Below are positions 11,101-23,995 of a stretch of 64,000 bases of DNA, one piece after another. This stretch comes from Rhyacichthys aspro. Lineage: Eukaryota > Chordata > Actinopteri > Gobiiformes > Rhyacichthyidae. The translations under genes were made by a program, and so were the position numbers. Under the pieces are notes generated by a model. The model was given only the letters and a program-made list of their open reading frames with translations, did no database searches and was not told the DNA's origin. Location: positions 18,866,169 to 18,930,168 of the forward strand of contig CM072153.1 of NCBI GenBank assembly GCA_036850595.1, given 5' to 3'. Positions within the stretch are counted from its first letter, which is position 1, and each line of letters starts with the position of its first letter.

Positions 11101-13290
11101 GCTCCCATGTTTACAATAAAGTATGACAGGACAATATGGACCCAAAAGGATATCTTAATATATTTAGCTGAAGTCGCTGGGGCAAATGTTTAGAATGCCT
11201 CCTGGACAACTTCCTGGTGAAGTGTTCTAGGAATGTCCCATGAGAGGAGGTCCCTTATGTTACCAAGGCATTTTTACAGACACTTGCTAAATACCAATAT
11301 GTACTTGAAGCAATGGCACCTAAACAACACAAGAAACTGGACACATTGCTAAAAAAAAAAAAGGTTCCTGAATAAAATAAACACAGTTGCACAATCAGTG
11401 ATCTTAAATCTCGGAAAGTACATCAACCGCTCTTGCAATTTTGTATTTCGATTTTAAAGGTTTATGTGCTTTAAGTAAAATCAGAACTCATATAAGCAGG
11501 AAGAAGGAAAGTACAGGAAAGAACTGATTGCTCTACACGTATAATTATTATAGTCTCATTACATATCTTGTTGCAAATCTCCGAATATATGTTGGAAACT
11601 TTATATATCTCATCCTAACAATACAATTATGCCTTTCTGTTGCATAAGACATACAGGATGTGTCTTAAATGAACAACAGCCCTATGAGCTTTACTTTCAC
11701 TCCAGGTTTGAATGTTGAACAAAATATAACTAAAAAAGATTAAATATTTTAAGTTAAATTGCATTTGAGATATAGTGGTTTAATATTGGATGTATTGTGC
11801 CTGACTCATTGGTTTGCTGTAGATGACGTGACTCCTGATGTTTTTTTTGGGTTTTTTTTTTGGTCAGTTAGGAGGCTTTGAACTGGCCAAAACCGAGACG
11901 TCACTGAAGAGGAGCAACAAGGACAGAGTGATCCGGTCACTGTGCTACTCGTCTCCTCAGATGCTCGGCAACATCAACCACATCTACAGCAAAGAGTGTG
12001 AAGTGTACAGGTCAGACACCACATGATATAACTGTTCTTTTCTGTACATTTTTATCAGTTATGTGCAAAGATACAATCGACTAATTGACGTATTAATCAC
12101 ATATTACCAGTTGATTGAGTAAACTAATCAGATATTTACTCTCTGACAGCTTTGGCATTGTCTTGTGGGAAATTGCAACTCGTCTTAATCCTTTTGAAGG
12201 TGTGTATCTTTGACAGTGTTTTAACATCACATTGATTTCTTGGAGAAAAAAAATGCTACTTGCTGTCTGTCTTTGTGTGTGTTTTTGTAGGTTGTTCAAA
12301 TAAAGAAATCCTACAAAAAGTGTGCAAAGAGAAATATATGGAGCCACTTCCTGATGACTGTCCTGAAGCCCTGGGAAATCTGATCAATGCGTGTCGGGCC
12401 TACGAGGGCTTCCACAGACCATCAGCTGGAGGTACACGAGGTCTACTTTTACATATTTTGTCTCAAGTTATTGTGGGATAAAAAAGGCAACCAGTATTGT
12501 GCAAACCAATTCATATTTCATATTTTATGTTTGACCAGGCTCAAACACCTTAACTCCCAGCCTCTTCTAACTAAAATTCTAACTGAAGAAAATCGTTCAC
12601 TCAGTTCAACGGTAGCTGAGAAAGTAGCTATCCCAAAGCAAATTAAAATGGATTTATGTTATTGTTGGCAAATGTGTATGGTATAACTAAGCAAGCGACT
12701 TGATTTGGATGTGTCCGTAATACAGGTTTAGACAATTTTCACTCAATAAAGGTTTTTTGCCTCTGAGCTGTGCAACTAAAAACCCGTTAAACACACCTAC
12801 TACTAAATCAATATCTGGTTTGCAGAAAATAATTATCGTCTTTGCTCAAGATATGTATGTATTTATTTATTTTTTATAATACCTTCAGAAAAAGGGTAAA
12901 AACACATGGCATTATTGGAAGAGGTCAAATGCATTACAATATGAATACTGGTATCAAATTCTGGACAATCCTAATTATGAGACTTGTTATTGGCCCCATC
13001 TACCATTCAGAACAAATGATGTACTTTTCCCACTGCTACTTTTGTATGTTATATCAATCAAAGATAGAAAATTGCATTAAAACGTCATGTTACCTCCAGT
13101 CACTTGGTCAAATTTTTCATCAGCTTTATATTATTGATATATAGAGTTCATACAGAGTCTATAAATAATATGCAGGCTATGATTTTTATTGGAAACTGAC
13201 AAATAAATTGGCTAATGTTGTTATCGTTTGTCTTTTGCAGTGCTGGTGGATAAACTACGCAGTGTGGTGGCACAGCTTGAAGCAGTTTAA
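8185..13290 (+). CDS. mlkl: Mixed lineage kinase domain-like protein (MLKL), necroptosis executioner
   Basis: Ten coding exons: 8185-8632, 8985-9083, 9201-9378, 10183-10283, 10511-10646, 10751-10835, 11868-12010, 12150-12199, 12291-12431, 13241-13290. Phases are consistent and give 476 aa (human 471). Residues 1-125 form the four-helix bundle, ~126-190 the brace, ~200-460 the pseudokinase. Landmarks: VAIK lysine at K231 (human K230); the HRD-equivalent is HGC at 332-334, lacking a catalytic Asp; the DFG-equivalent is GGFE at 351-354. It is therefore a pseudokinase, as in mammals. A Thr-Ser pair at about 360-361 sits where human T357/S358 are phosphorylated by RIPK3. Known role: once phosphorylated, MLKL oligomerises and the bundle disrupts the plasma membrane. 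An acceptor ends at 8182, 2 nt before the ATG, so a 5'UTR exon lies upstream. The poly(A) signal is AATAAA at 13861. Intron 3 holds a hAT-like MITE and intron 6 a LINE scrap. Confidence 0.94.
9668..10135. mobile_element. hAT-like MITE in mlkl intron 3
   Basis: The left end GGTGTCAAGCTCATTTTAG with TTCAGGGGCCACATAC and the inverted right end ATGTTTGACACGCC fit the widespread hAT-type family whose ends read GGTGTCAAACTC. About 470 bp, no transposase frame. A relative is at 46886-47350. Confidence 0.65.
11170..11265 (+). mobile_element. LINE scrap in mlkl intron 6
   Basis: AATGCCTCCTGGACAACTTC, TGGTGAAGTGTTCTAGGAAT and GTCCCATGAGAGGAGGTCCC resemble the conserved 3' coding end of fish RTE-type LINEs (MPPGRLPGEVFR...R region). 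Too short to classify further. Confidence 0.55.
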
Positions 13291-13860
13291 AGTCTACCTC
13301 TGAATCAGTAAAATTCACTTAAAGAAGCATTTCAAAAAGTTGTGTTTACCTGATGAAACGTATAGGAATGTATGTTAACTTTACTACATATCAACAGCTA
13401 CATGAAGAGCCAACATTGTGCAATGAAATGAGACTGTGTTTGTTTATAGCAACAATATTTGTATAACTCTGTCTAAACTGAAACTAATTGTATCACAGAC
13501 TGTTATAAATGGAAATAGCTCTACCATGTGGCACAGCTGCAAATACTGCAAACTTGCACTTATTTGTAGGATGCCAAAGAGTTTGTTGCAATAAATTATA
13601 GGCTCAGTTTGATTATAACACAGCAATTTATAAAAAGTCTAAGGATATGTTGCTGTAGCCATTTGTGGCAAATCTGTTTGTATTGTTAAACTATGCAGAT
13701 AAATTATTCAGATGTGCAGCACTAAATATGCCTTGTGTTTTTGTGCCATATCTTGCATAACTCTGCACAATTGTTTGAGTGTGTTTCTCTGTTAAATGTG
13801 AGTGCAGCTGTTTGAACACAAGTTTTTTGCATGTCACGCGGATGTTTGATGGAAATATCC

Positions 13861-13866
13861 AATAAA
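13861..13866 (+). promoter_or_regulatory. mlkl: Poly(A) signal of mlkl
   Basis: AATAAA 571 bp after the stop codon, followed by TG-rich sequence. This gives a 3'UTR of about 0.6 kb. Confidence 0.7.
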
Positions 13867-14043
13867 TATGCCAGCAAATAGAACTGGCTTTGTTGTGTCA
13901 ATGTTAAATGTCAATACAAGATAAAAGTGTTTTCAACAAATGGTTTCTGTCTGTGAATCTCATTTGACATAAGGTTATTGTTTGTTTAGTTTTTAGTAGT
14001 TTTAGTAGTTAAAACACATCTGTTTTTTAGTATGTAAAAAACA

Positions 14044-14527
14044 ACAAAGGCTCCAGCCACCCGCGACCACAAACCGGACTAAGCAGTAGAAAATGAATAA
14101 ATGAATGAAAACAAAAAACAACAAAAAACATGTTGCTCCAATAAACCCTAGTGTTGTGTAGTGTTTTGATGAGAGACACAAACCACCTTTGGCTCTAGTC
14201 TTTGTGATCAGTGTGAGGAGAGAGAAACACTGGAGCATGTCCTGTCATCATCATGCAGTAAAACAGTGAACAAAGAAGGATGTTGGTTGCAGGACTTTAG
14301 ACACGAAAAGAAGAAAAGAATGAACCTAGAGTTAAAGACAATGTCGAGTGTGGAGAGACAGAGGAGGGGAGAAAACTGATAGTAAAGTTCCTGAGAGACA
14401 CTGGCCTAATTAATAGAACATAGAATAGAAGAAAGGTAAGCTATGGAGTAACAAGTCCAGAAGGTGGCAGTAATGTAACGCTGCGGATGCCAGCTGCCAT
14501 AAAACCCCAAAGAAGAAGAAGAAAAAA
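14044..14527 (+). mobile_element. LINE 3'-end fossils immediately upstream of the rfwd3 promoter
   Basis: Two recognisable pieces. 14044-14112 ends in the common fish tail motif AAGCAGTAGAAAATGAATAA. 14150-14527 contains, near 14197-14245, a frame reading LCDQCEERETLEHVL, the zinc-knuckle-like CxxC...ETxEH motif at the C-terminus of LINE ORF2. It ends with GATGCCAGCTGCCATAAAAC and an AAGAAGAAG tail typical of these elements. Broken coding potential. Confidence 0.6.
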
Positions 14528-14530
14528 CCG

Positions 14531-14558
14531 TGACGTCAGTGCAGGATGGGGCGGGGCG
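14531..14558 (+). promoter_or_regulatory. rfwd3: rfwd3 core promoter: CRE and GC box
   Basis: A perfect CRE palindrome TGACGTCA (14531-14538) is followed by a GC box GGGGCGGGGC (about 14548-14557). No TATA box, as expected of a housekeeping gene. The 5'UTR exon downstream ends at 14743. Confidence 0.6.
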
Positions 14559-14564
14559 AGTGGA

Positions 14565-14743
14565 TGGGCACCGGGAGATTCGAGCTCGAACTAAAATAAC
14601 CTACAAAAAGACCAGATATTACCCAAAGACATTATGCTGATATTCATTATTTTGATTTAGCAGCTACGGGGCCATGTTGTTAAAGCGTTTGCACTTCCAC
14701 AGCCACATCTGCAACGGTTAACTAGACCTTAATTTCCTCCAAG
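14565..14743 (+). other. rfwd3: 5'UTR exon of rfwd3
   Basis: Ends TTTCCTCCAAG before a consensus donor GTAAGC at 14744. The first coding exon begins exactly at an acceptor (CTTGCAG then ATG at 16348), so a non-coding first exon is expected. The 5' limit is inferred from the promoter motifs. Confidence 0.55.
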
Positions 14744-16347
14744 GTAAGCGCCCCTCTCGGACCCGCGAAGTTAGCACGTCGCTTAGCTACCTCTGCTAGT
14801 GGTGCTAACAAGAATTGTCACCACCCAATTTGCACTAGGCGCGCTGTGTTAGGTAATTACTTTTTAAATGATTCAATAACTTACTTATATATTTCCGCAC
14901 ATTGTCTTGTAAGCTGTACGCAAGCAAAACAAATGCAACAACGTCCCTTAATCTTGTGCGTGAAAATCATCACACGAGGCAGATATGTCTTTCATTTTTA
15001 TCTAAATGTTTAATTGTTTAATGAGCACAGTTGTGTTAGCGAATAAACTTAATTTCTCATTTAATAAAACCGAGGAATTGTTCTGAGCATAAAGAAGCCC
15101 GATAGGCGCAAACTAAAATCTAACTTGTTTGTCTGCGTGAGGATGCCATACTAAAGATGTTAGCCTTGTACACGCATGCGCTATGCATGTTTTGAAGCAA
15201 ATCGGGTAGCAAGTACGTCCAAAGTAGCGATGCAAATCGGGTAGCGACAAAAACCTTATCTGCTCTTTAAACCATTTATCACAGCAACCACATAACAACA
15301 GATATAGGCTAAGGCTCTTTTGATGTATTTCTTTTACAGACCATAAATTAAACATTGGCCATACTTAATCCACACGAATACAAGTTAGCTAAACAAAACA
15401 CCCCGATCAATATACTATACTCTTAAACCATATGTTCTTGTAGTTGTTGTTTTTATCGGAGGTGACCGTTTCTGATTAGCTTCATAAAAAGGTAATTAAG
15501 TGTTGAGCTCTGTATAGACCGTTGTTGTTTTGCTCGTAGGCCTCATAGACCTCGGGCTGGAGTTCTGTTATTCCTCAGGGTCCTCTGCTGTTGCCCCTAA
15601 GAATATACTCCGTTACTTTGGAGCAACTTTCAGAAATAAATTGTTATTTACACTTTTAAAAGGGACTTAAACTTTATAATACTCTTAACGAATTAATCAC
15701 GAATTGGTGTTACTATTTGTTTGTTTGTGTATGTATTCCTTCATTTATTTGTAGATACCTTGCTACTGATGTATGTACATCTTATTAATTTACTTCTTGC
15801 TTGTGAAACATAACAGATCTGTTTTATTATTATTGGTCTCAATAAAAATATATAATATGTTAAGTATTATTTTTGGGTTCACATGTCAGGGCACGGTATC
15901 AAAGACAGGACTCTTTTGCAATTTCCCCACTGTGGGACTAATAAAGGTTTTTTTTAGTTTTTAGCAACTATAGCGCCAGATCAATAGCAGCAGTCGTACA
16001 GTCAAAGGTCTTGTACAAAGCTGTTTGTAGGTGAGAGATGGTTATAGAGCAAGCTGTTATCCAGGCTCAAGGGGAGGTTGTGGAAAACAGAAATGAGCAG
16101 TGGCTTGGTTTAGCTTGGGTTTATGTATGTATGTATGCATGTATGAATGGCACAATCAATGCTGGGGTTGTGCTGCTGGTTTATTTATTCATACATTTTG
16201 CTTAAAATGCTTGAAACATTATACTTGTTACTTAACGAGCACTACTCTGTGCCTCTCTAAAGTCTAAACCCTGGCTACAACCCTGTTAGAACGTTACAGA
16301 CAAGTACCTCAAATATGTGAAGCCATACTTATATTGTGCTCTTGCAG
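14744..16347 (+). other. rfwd3: rfwd3 intron in the 5'UTR
   Basis: 1.6 kb intron. It contains a LINE-tail motif at about 15913-15950 (TTTCCCCACTGTGGGACTAA plus TAAAGG) and a short ATGT repeat near 16122-16145. No coding signal. Confidence 0.5.
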
Positions 16348-19300
16348 ATGGAGGCTATGGAGGTGGACTTCCCTGTCGAGGTCCAGGCAGGAAGCAGCGG
16401 ACGACTAGAGGCCCCCGCTGGAGCAGCTGAGGGTCGAGCAGCAGACACAGATGAAGTGGACGCCGTGTCCAACTCAGGCAGCAGCACAGAGGTGGATGAA
16501 GATGAGGATGAGGAGGGAAGGGGACAGGCTGCTCCTCCTCGGCTTCCTGCGACTTGGGCGTTTAGTCAGAGAGCAGTGGGTGGATCTACTACTACTACAC
16601 CTATTCGCAGGAGACTGAGGTGGGATTAATACAAATAAAACAGACATATTTTTGCTGAAAATGACATTTAGCCAGGACACTTTCCCGTTATACTACTTCT
16701 TTTGCTGCTGATCCTTTCCTAGACCAGCTCTGAATGGGTCCTCATGTGGGATTACAGGACACATTTTTTAAGAACATTTTAATGCCAGGTTTGAACAGGG
16801 CTTTCCGTGTACTATATAAACAACTATTAAATTCTGTACATTGTGCTCCAACAGCACACTTTATAATATACCCTTTTAACATTAGGGATGACAACAGAAG
16901 CCATTTTTTAAATATTAATTTGTATGTATGCTCCAGGCAGGGGCTCAGGGTGCACTATCCCAGTCAGACGGCTGCTTCCTCAAGAGGTTTCCCAGACTTC
17001 CTTCTCCGAGCACCAGCTGCAAGTGCGGCCGACCCTGAGTCCAGCAGCACCACAGACATCAGTGAGTCTGAAGAAGAGGACGCCAATAACAGAGGAGCCT
17101 CAGCTGCTGTGGAGACGGCCCCACCTGTCCCACCCGTCCCACCTGCAAGCCCTCGTATCAGCACCACTGTCCCACCAACAGAAGCACAAGAAGCAAGTGA
17201 GTTGTCAGGCTCCTATGTGTCTTGGCAAACCGGTAAATTAGGCTTTACTTTAGCCAAAGAAATGACCTGGCAATTGAAAATATTGTCCTTCAGTGATGGT
17301 GTAAAATGTTGTTGCAACAAGCGTGAAGTAAAAAGCATAAGCTGTTTGCTGTATATTGTGTGTTGTAGTTTTTTTTTTCTCTTTTCAAAGGCACCAGTTC
17401 AGCTTTAGGCACCGAGAGGACAGAAGCTCAAAGTCAGGCTGTCCAGGTAACTGAGACCTTCTCTCTGATTCATTGCCAGTGATCCTCAGGCTGTAAATTT
17501 TGGATCATTAGTTCTATATTTTCCTTCGTTTTTATTGTAGCCAACCCAGGCAGATCCAGCCTCTGTCTTGTTGACACACAGTGAGGAAGGAGAAGGCGAT
17601 ATGTGCACCATATGCTTCGAGCCGTGGACGACAGCCGGTGACCACAGACCGTCCGCCTTGCGCTGTGGACATCTCTTTGGCTTCACGTGTATACAGCGGT
17701 GGCTCAAAGCAGCTGGAGCGTCTGCCAAATGTCCACAGGTCTGCAGCTGCACATGCGTCCCACAGGAAGTCACATCAGGGCTGGTTTTAGTCACATACTC
17801 ATTGATTCTGTTTTCTCCACAGTGCAACAAGAAAGCAAAGCGGTCAGACATTGTCAAGCTCTATGTCACAAAACTGAGAGCACTTGACAACTCTGAGCAA
17901 GAGAGTTTAAAGAGGTGATTGATAATAGATTAAATGATACTGTAGAATCAATACAATACAAAGGCTGCATCCTAGTAAGGCTTAAATCCATCTTCTCTAT
18001 AGACTTCATGCAAAAAATAGAAATGTGGTTACTGTATAGGTTTTTTTGGAGTTGAAATACGTATGTCGTGTCTTTGCAGAGCGTTGGAGCAAGAGCAGTC
18101 TTTGCGGAGAAAAGCAGAACTGGAGTTAGCACAGGACAAACTTAGACTGGAGGTGGTGACCAACAAGTGCCGCCAAATGCAAAAGGAAGTACAGGTATCA
18201 ACAAATAATTACGGCTTTTTTACTATTAGGTCTTAGTGTCATGAGTAGGGCCAATGAAAGTGACAGCAGTGGCAAAATAATTTCTAATAAATTCTTCTTC
18301 TTACATGAGTAAACATATAAAGAGATTAGTACAAATGAACTCTTGGAAACGCAGACAAACTGATTCACCTTTTTACTCAGTACACTTGTTTCTTCTCACT
18401 TCTGAAATTTTGTCGATCTTTTTGCAGGAGTTGCGAGTTCTGATGTCTCAAACGGTTAGAAAGTTAGTTCCCTGTAGCTCGGCCTCTTCCTCCTCAGGAT
18501 CGAGTCCGCTGCTCCCTGGTACATCACAGAGACCCGACGGCTCCAGATCGGCTCAGTACAGTTTCTCTAAAGCTGTGCTGATGTCCCAGGCCGGGGGCTG
18601 CAGAGTTTTAGCCTACTGTGAACCTCTGAGCTGCCTTCTGGCCTCTCAGCCCTCCCCTCACTCAACACTGGTCCCAGGTCAGTCTTTGAATGTTGTCATG
18701 ATTTTTTTGTACATGTCTAGCACACAACAAAAAACAAGTCTGTACAGAAAGCTTTGTTGAAAACCAGTAAATATACTCATGCTTATTTTGGGTTTGTCCT
18801 TTGTCAGGTTGTGGGATCAAGAAGATGAGTGTTGTGAACATGAAGGCGAGTCAGTACGTTCCGATCCACAGCAAACAGATCAGAGGCCTGTCTTTCAACA
18901 AACAGAACGACAGTCTGCTGCTGTCTGCTGCTCTGGACAACACCATCAAACTCACCAGGTATAACTGAATTTAACTTTACTGTACAAGCTGAAGGTGATT
19001 TGTAGTAACATACTGATTTCATTTGGGCCACAGCCTGCTGACCAACACTGTGGTTCAGACCTATAACGCCGGTAAACCTGTGTGGAGCTGCTGTTGGTGC
19101 CTGGACAACAGCAACTACGTCTACGCCGGTCTGATCAACGGCTCGGTGCTCGTTTACGACACGAGAGACACCAGCACGCACATCCAGGAGCTGCAGCCGC
19201 TGCGATCCAGGTACAATTAAAGCACAGGGTCACATTTTACTTTAACAGATTTAAAGTTACTGTTGAAAAAAAAGTACTTCATTAGTTATGGCTGGACTAG

Positions 19301-21840
19301 TAATATTTAAATAATTGATAAACGTAAAGAACCTTAAATAGCTGGGCTCAATTTGAGGACTAAACCTTTCAACTATCAAGGTAAAAAATATTCATCTTAA
19401 TGACAGTAATTCAATTATGAGTTATATACAGATTTCAGAGGCATGTTGATGCTTTACCAAGTGACTGGCCATAAAAGAGACATGTTAAAACCTATTTACA
19501 CCTCATTTACTGTGTGATTTACTTTTATCATGTTGATTACTGTAAAACATGTCAATACAGTGGTGTGTAGGAAAAAAACGCTATGCATTTTGGTATAGCA
19601 GTATCAGAGGAGGTCATAGTACAAATTCAAAAGGCTGGTGTGCTGGTATTGGTATCTCAACAGTCTTACTCCTGGCCAAACCAAATGCTTCATATCCCAG
19701 AAAAAAGAAGAAAAAGGAAGTCTTAGATTTTACCGAACACACTGATGAACATTGATGCCTACCTTTCATCTGTTTGTGTTTGTTTTCAGGTGTCCTGTAG
19801 CGTCTCTGTGCTACGTTCCTCGTGCGGCCTCCAGCTCCTTCCCATGTGGGGGGCTAATCGCTGGATCTCTGGAGGGGGCCTGTTTCTGGGAGCAGGTGAA
19901 CGAAACCACCTATAGACCCCACGCCCTGCCGCTGGAGACATCCGGGTGCACTGACATCCAGGTGGAGTCTGAGAGTAGGCACTGTATGGTCACGTACAGG
20001 CCAGGTGAGCACTGACATCACTAATGTCACAATACTCACTCAGCTGCTCAGGTCTATATGAATGACCACTCTAGTTGTTATTTAGTTTTTGCTTTGTCCA
20101 TGAAATTATAATCATTACAGGTTGTTTTACTGGAACCTGCCAGGGTTTGAGTCTCTGTTTGGGCCATGTCCTAACTCCCTCTTATAGGTGCATTGTACTT
20201 ATTTACTGAATTTTTGATATGGTTTTTGGTAGTGACATACATTTACACAGTACATTTAAACCTCCATAGAGCCGATTACTTTATTCATAGCAAACAGTAT
20301 CTTCAAATTTGCAGCAGATGTCGCCAAAGTCTATGCACTCCTTTTATCTTACTTTCTGGGAGTGATTTTCATCTCTATCATTTTGTTGAAACAAAAAACA
20401 CTGACACTGTTTATGAATTCGTACATTTAAATAGAACGACCTTCAGACATTTTCTCTGCGTGACATTCTAAAATCCACTCTTTTCTCTGTTGTCAGGCCG
20501 CTCTAACCCGTCTCTCCGCTGCGTCCTGATGGCTCTGAACCGGACGCCGCAGCAGGACTCCGGTGAGCTGCCCGTCTGCTCCTGTACTCCTGTTCAGACC
20601 TTTAACGCCGGCTCGTCCTGCAAACTGCTCACCAGAAACGCAGTCTTCAAGAGTCCAGACGGAGGAGGGACACTGGTCTGTGCTGGAGACGAGGCCTCCA
20701 ACTCCACTATGGTCAGTGTACATCCCAATAGTATCTGCTTTGTTGGGTTTTATGCTGCTTCATGGCTTATTATCTGTATTATTTTTATTCAGAATTCATT
20801 TTATTTAGTCCGTATCATTCAAAAACACTTTCCTATTTACTTGGCATGACAAATTACAGACAGACATTATACCATATAAATATCCACCATGTTGCTCAAG
20901 TTAGGATTTTTTTCCTAGCAGTGTGTTGTCTATATCTGGATTCCTTTCCCAGCCCTTGTTGGTCCAACATTCATCCAGAAAATGTTCATTTCTTGCCAAT
21001 GTACTAAATGTGAAATCAAGCATATATGAGATTATTTGTGTGATGTCTAAGGAGACGAATGCTATGTGATGGGAATCTGCATCCTCTTTTTTACAATACA
21101 CCTCTAAAAGGAGAAGCAAAAGGAGACAATATGAGAGATTGCTCTGAAACTGTTAGCTGCCTTTGATTTCAGAGAGGACTGAGAGAAATAGACAGTTTAG
21201 TGACATTTACAGGTTTGCCACATTTTCTGATAAACCTTGATATTTAGAGTTGCCATGGAAATGACCCAGAATTTAAACAAATGTGTGAAGAATAGTCAGG
21301 ATTAACTACACCCTTATACGATTATTATTGTTTCATAATGCTGTCATAATTTGTTGAGTAAAAGTAATGGAAACATCCTGCAAAATGATTTTATTAAGAG
21401 TGGGAATCCTGAATTATTTAGTGAGCTGACTGTTACAGTTATTTAAGTTTTTAATCTACAGAAACAGATTTTTTATTTTTTTTTTTAAAGTAAAAGCTTT
21501 TTTACTATCTAAACTGTCGAAACTTGAGTGTATCCCTGGCAGGTAGCACAGATAACATCTCCTCTTACTGCTGCCTGATAAGAGTCTTGTGCAGGGACTC
21601 TCTATTGGTCTTTGTCTGCCTGCCTTTATTCACTGACACTTCCATTCATCCTCTGTTCTCATCATGTTTCTAACCCTTCCTCCTCCTCTTCCTCAGGTGT
21701 GGGACGCCGGCAGCGGTGTTTTGCTTCAGAAGCTCCCGGCCGACCTCCCCGTTCTGGACATTAGCCCTTTCTCAGTGAACGGAGAACACTTTCTGGCGTC
21801 GCTCACAGAGAAGATGCTGAAGCTGTACAAGTGGGAGTGA
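16348..21840 (+). CDS. rfwd3: E3 ubiquitin-protein ligase RFWD3 (FANCW orthologue)
   Basis: Twelve coding exons: 16348-16619, 16937-17196, 17391-17446, 17541-17738, 17823-17914, 18080-18194, 18428-18677, 18808-18958, 19034-19210, 19790-20004, 20497-20711, 21697-21840. Phases close to 714 aa (human 774). The disordered acidic N-terminus (residues 1-~195) contains several SQ/TQ sites. The RING finger is about 215-265 (CTIC ... LRCGHLF ... KCPQC, split by an intron after CPQ). A coiled coil follows (~295-345), then a C-terminal WD40 region (~400-714; NTVVQTYNAG, PVWSCCWCLD, and final residues KLYKWE). Known role: RFWD3 binds RPA and ubiquitinates RPA and RAD51 during interstrand-crosslink repair, and stabilises p53. 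The N-terminus is shorter than in human; the catalytic and WD parts look complete. The exon 2 acceptor at 16936 was chosen over AG at 16940 because only it keeps the conserved frame. Confidence 0.96.
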
Positions 21841-23995
21841 ACTGGACACATTCCCAGACTCTGCGTCGAACTGTGTGGCGGAAAAACAAATGCTGCTAAG
21901 CTTTCAACTCGGAGTTTACACATTTCCAAGTCTTCAACCGGGAGTAGAGTGTAAAAAAAACATTCACATTATTTTGTTTTTAGCTTGATCACTCGAAAAC
22001 TCCAACATCTTGTCTTGGGATTAAGTTTCTGTTTATGATTGGATCTGGAGTAGCCAGCTCCGGTCGTTCTGTTCTCATCCTGTCCTGTGTCTGACTTACT
22101 TCTCAGACATCTGTTTGACTATTTTTTTGCCATACATTATCATGGAATGAAAATAGGTTGACTTCACTATTGCCCTTTCCACATATACATAGGTATTTTT
22201 TGAAAACATTGCCTTTTCTGTGTATTTTGGTCATGTCATAGGTCACAGATTTACAGAAACTCTTTACCTTATTTATGTGCAGACAAAAGAGACAGATTTT
22301 TTTCCGAAACATGACATCTTTTTAAAAATACCTGTGTATGTGTGGACTTGGCCTCTGTCACAGCCCTTGACACACTGGCATTGGGTGTTTAACTGCAAAG
22401 AAAAGCCAGTTTCCACCAAACAGTACAGTAAAGTTCAGAGCAATTTCATCTTAGAGGGTACTTTCTGGCCTTTGTTTACGCTTTATGCTGTGTAGTTGGA
22501 TAAAAATAGTGACGTGAACTACCTAAATAGTGACCTATTGCTAGCATGGCACAAGTTTCTATGTGATATATAAAGTGTATTGCAACGGAACTGTTAAGAT
22601 GGAGATGTGTTGCCATTAATTAGAGATAAGAAGTGTCTAAATTATCTTGAGAGGCTGGAGGTACAGTATATTATGTTGAATTTACTGCCAGAACGAGAAG
22701 GTTGGTTCTCTTCTTTTTTAGCTTCAAACATAAAAATGAACAGAGCTGTGCCATAATCAACATTTTAGGTAACTGACCTTCATAGTGTTTTGTGGTAAAA
22801 AAAAATAAAAAAATTCATGTAACACTGCACTGTGTTTAGGCCAGTCTCACAGCACCAGGTCCTAAATGTTAAAACTCCAAAAAAAGAAAGTGGGGCAGTA
22901 CAATAATGACTCATTTTGTCTTGACAAACACAAAAAGGCTCTGTAGCAAACTGAATCATACTGTACTGTTTTGGAACCGAGGCTTTTAGAACCCGTATAT
23001 TCACTTCGAAATGAGTTTTTTCAATTGTATGAGCAGTACTTTTGCTGGAAAAGGACCCAGTCTGTTTTTTCACTATTGCTTCAATTCAATCACAAATGAC
23101 CCAGTTGGGGTGTTTGGATCTGGGGCCAGGTTGTGTGCCTTAAGACCTGGCTGTGACGCTGACCACGTGTAATTTGATCATTCAGGATGTAATTTAATGC
23201 CAGCTCTGAACTTGACCCGAGAAGTGACGCATTCGGGGAATCGGTCAGTGTTTGGATCAGCTGCTCAGCCCCAAAACCGTGTACGTTTGTGATGTTTTGA
23301 GCGTGACATTTTACTTACTACTTACTATTTAATTTTCAGGCGTCTGTTTTAACATTTTAAATTATTTTATATCTTTTGGCTTTAACATCAGGACATCATA
23401 GATTTCTCTTTCTCTAGATGCAAATCTCAGACTGTTCAGATTCAGTCACAGAAATTTAATTGACTTTTACGGCACATAAAGATGTGGGTGGAAAAGGCAC
23501 AAGGCAACACTACAATGAGCAGTACAATTTTTCTTTTTAATTTGGCTGACAATGCACAAAACCACAATGATTGATAAATTAGTCATCAACCAAGGACTTC
23601 TGTTTTCAGTTTATCAATTGTTTTGTTGCAGGTAATCATATTGTAATAGCCTCTTAATGAGATTATCTGACAGTAAAATGTGAGTAATGTGTGGTTTATT
23701 TTCCACATCAAAAGGCCCATTACGACAGCTCATTTCATCAGTTGTCCAAAATTAAAGAGTGTATTTGTAATGAGCAAAGCTGGTAGCCGCAACGAAAACA
23801 GTGCTCAACATATTTGTATTTTAAGCTTTAATTTTTGGTTTTAAACTCTGCTCCCGGTTGAACATCAAGTGCCAAACAACCGCTGCAGTTGTATAGACTT
23901 GTTTTTGAGGGAGCTGTGTGTACATATGTGTGTATTTTATACCAACTGTTTGTGTACAACTTTAATGTTAATAAAGAGTTATTTTGATCAAGAAT
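21841..23995 (+). other. rfwd3: 3'UTR of rfwd3
   Basis: About 2.1 kb from the stop to the AATAAA at 23970-23975, which is followed by a T/G-rich downstream element. No competing coding frame. Confidence 0.65.
23970..23975 (+). promoter_or_regulatory. rfwd3: Poly(A) signal of rfwd3
   Basis: AATAAA followed within about 30 bp by TGTTTTTTTGTGTTCTTG-type sequence, a good cleavage context. Confidence 0.65.
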
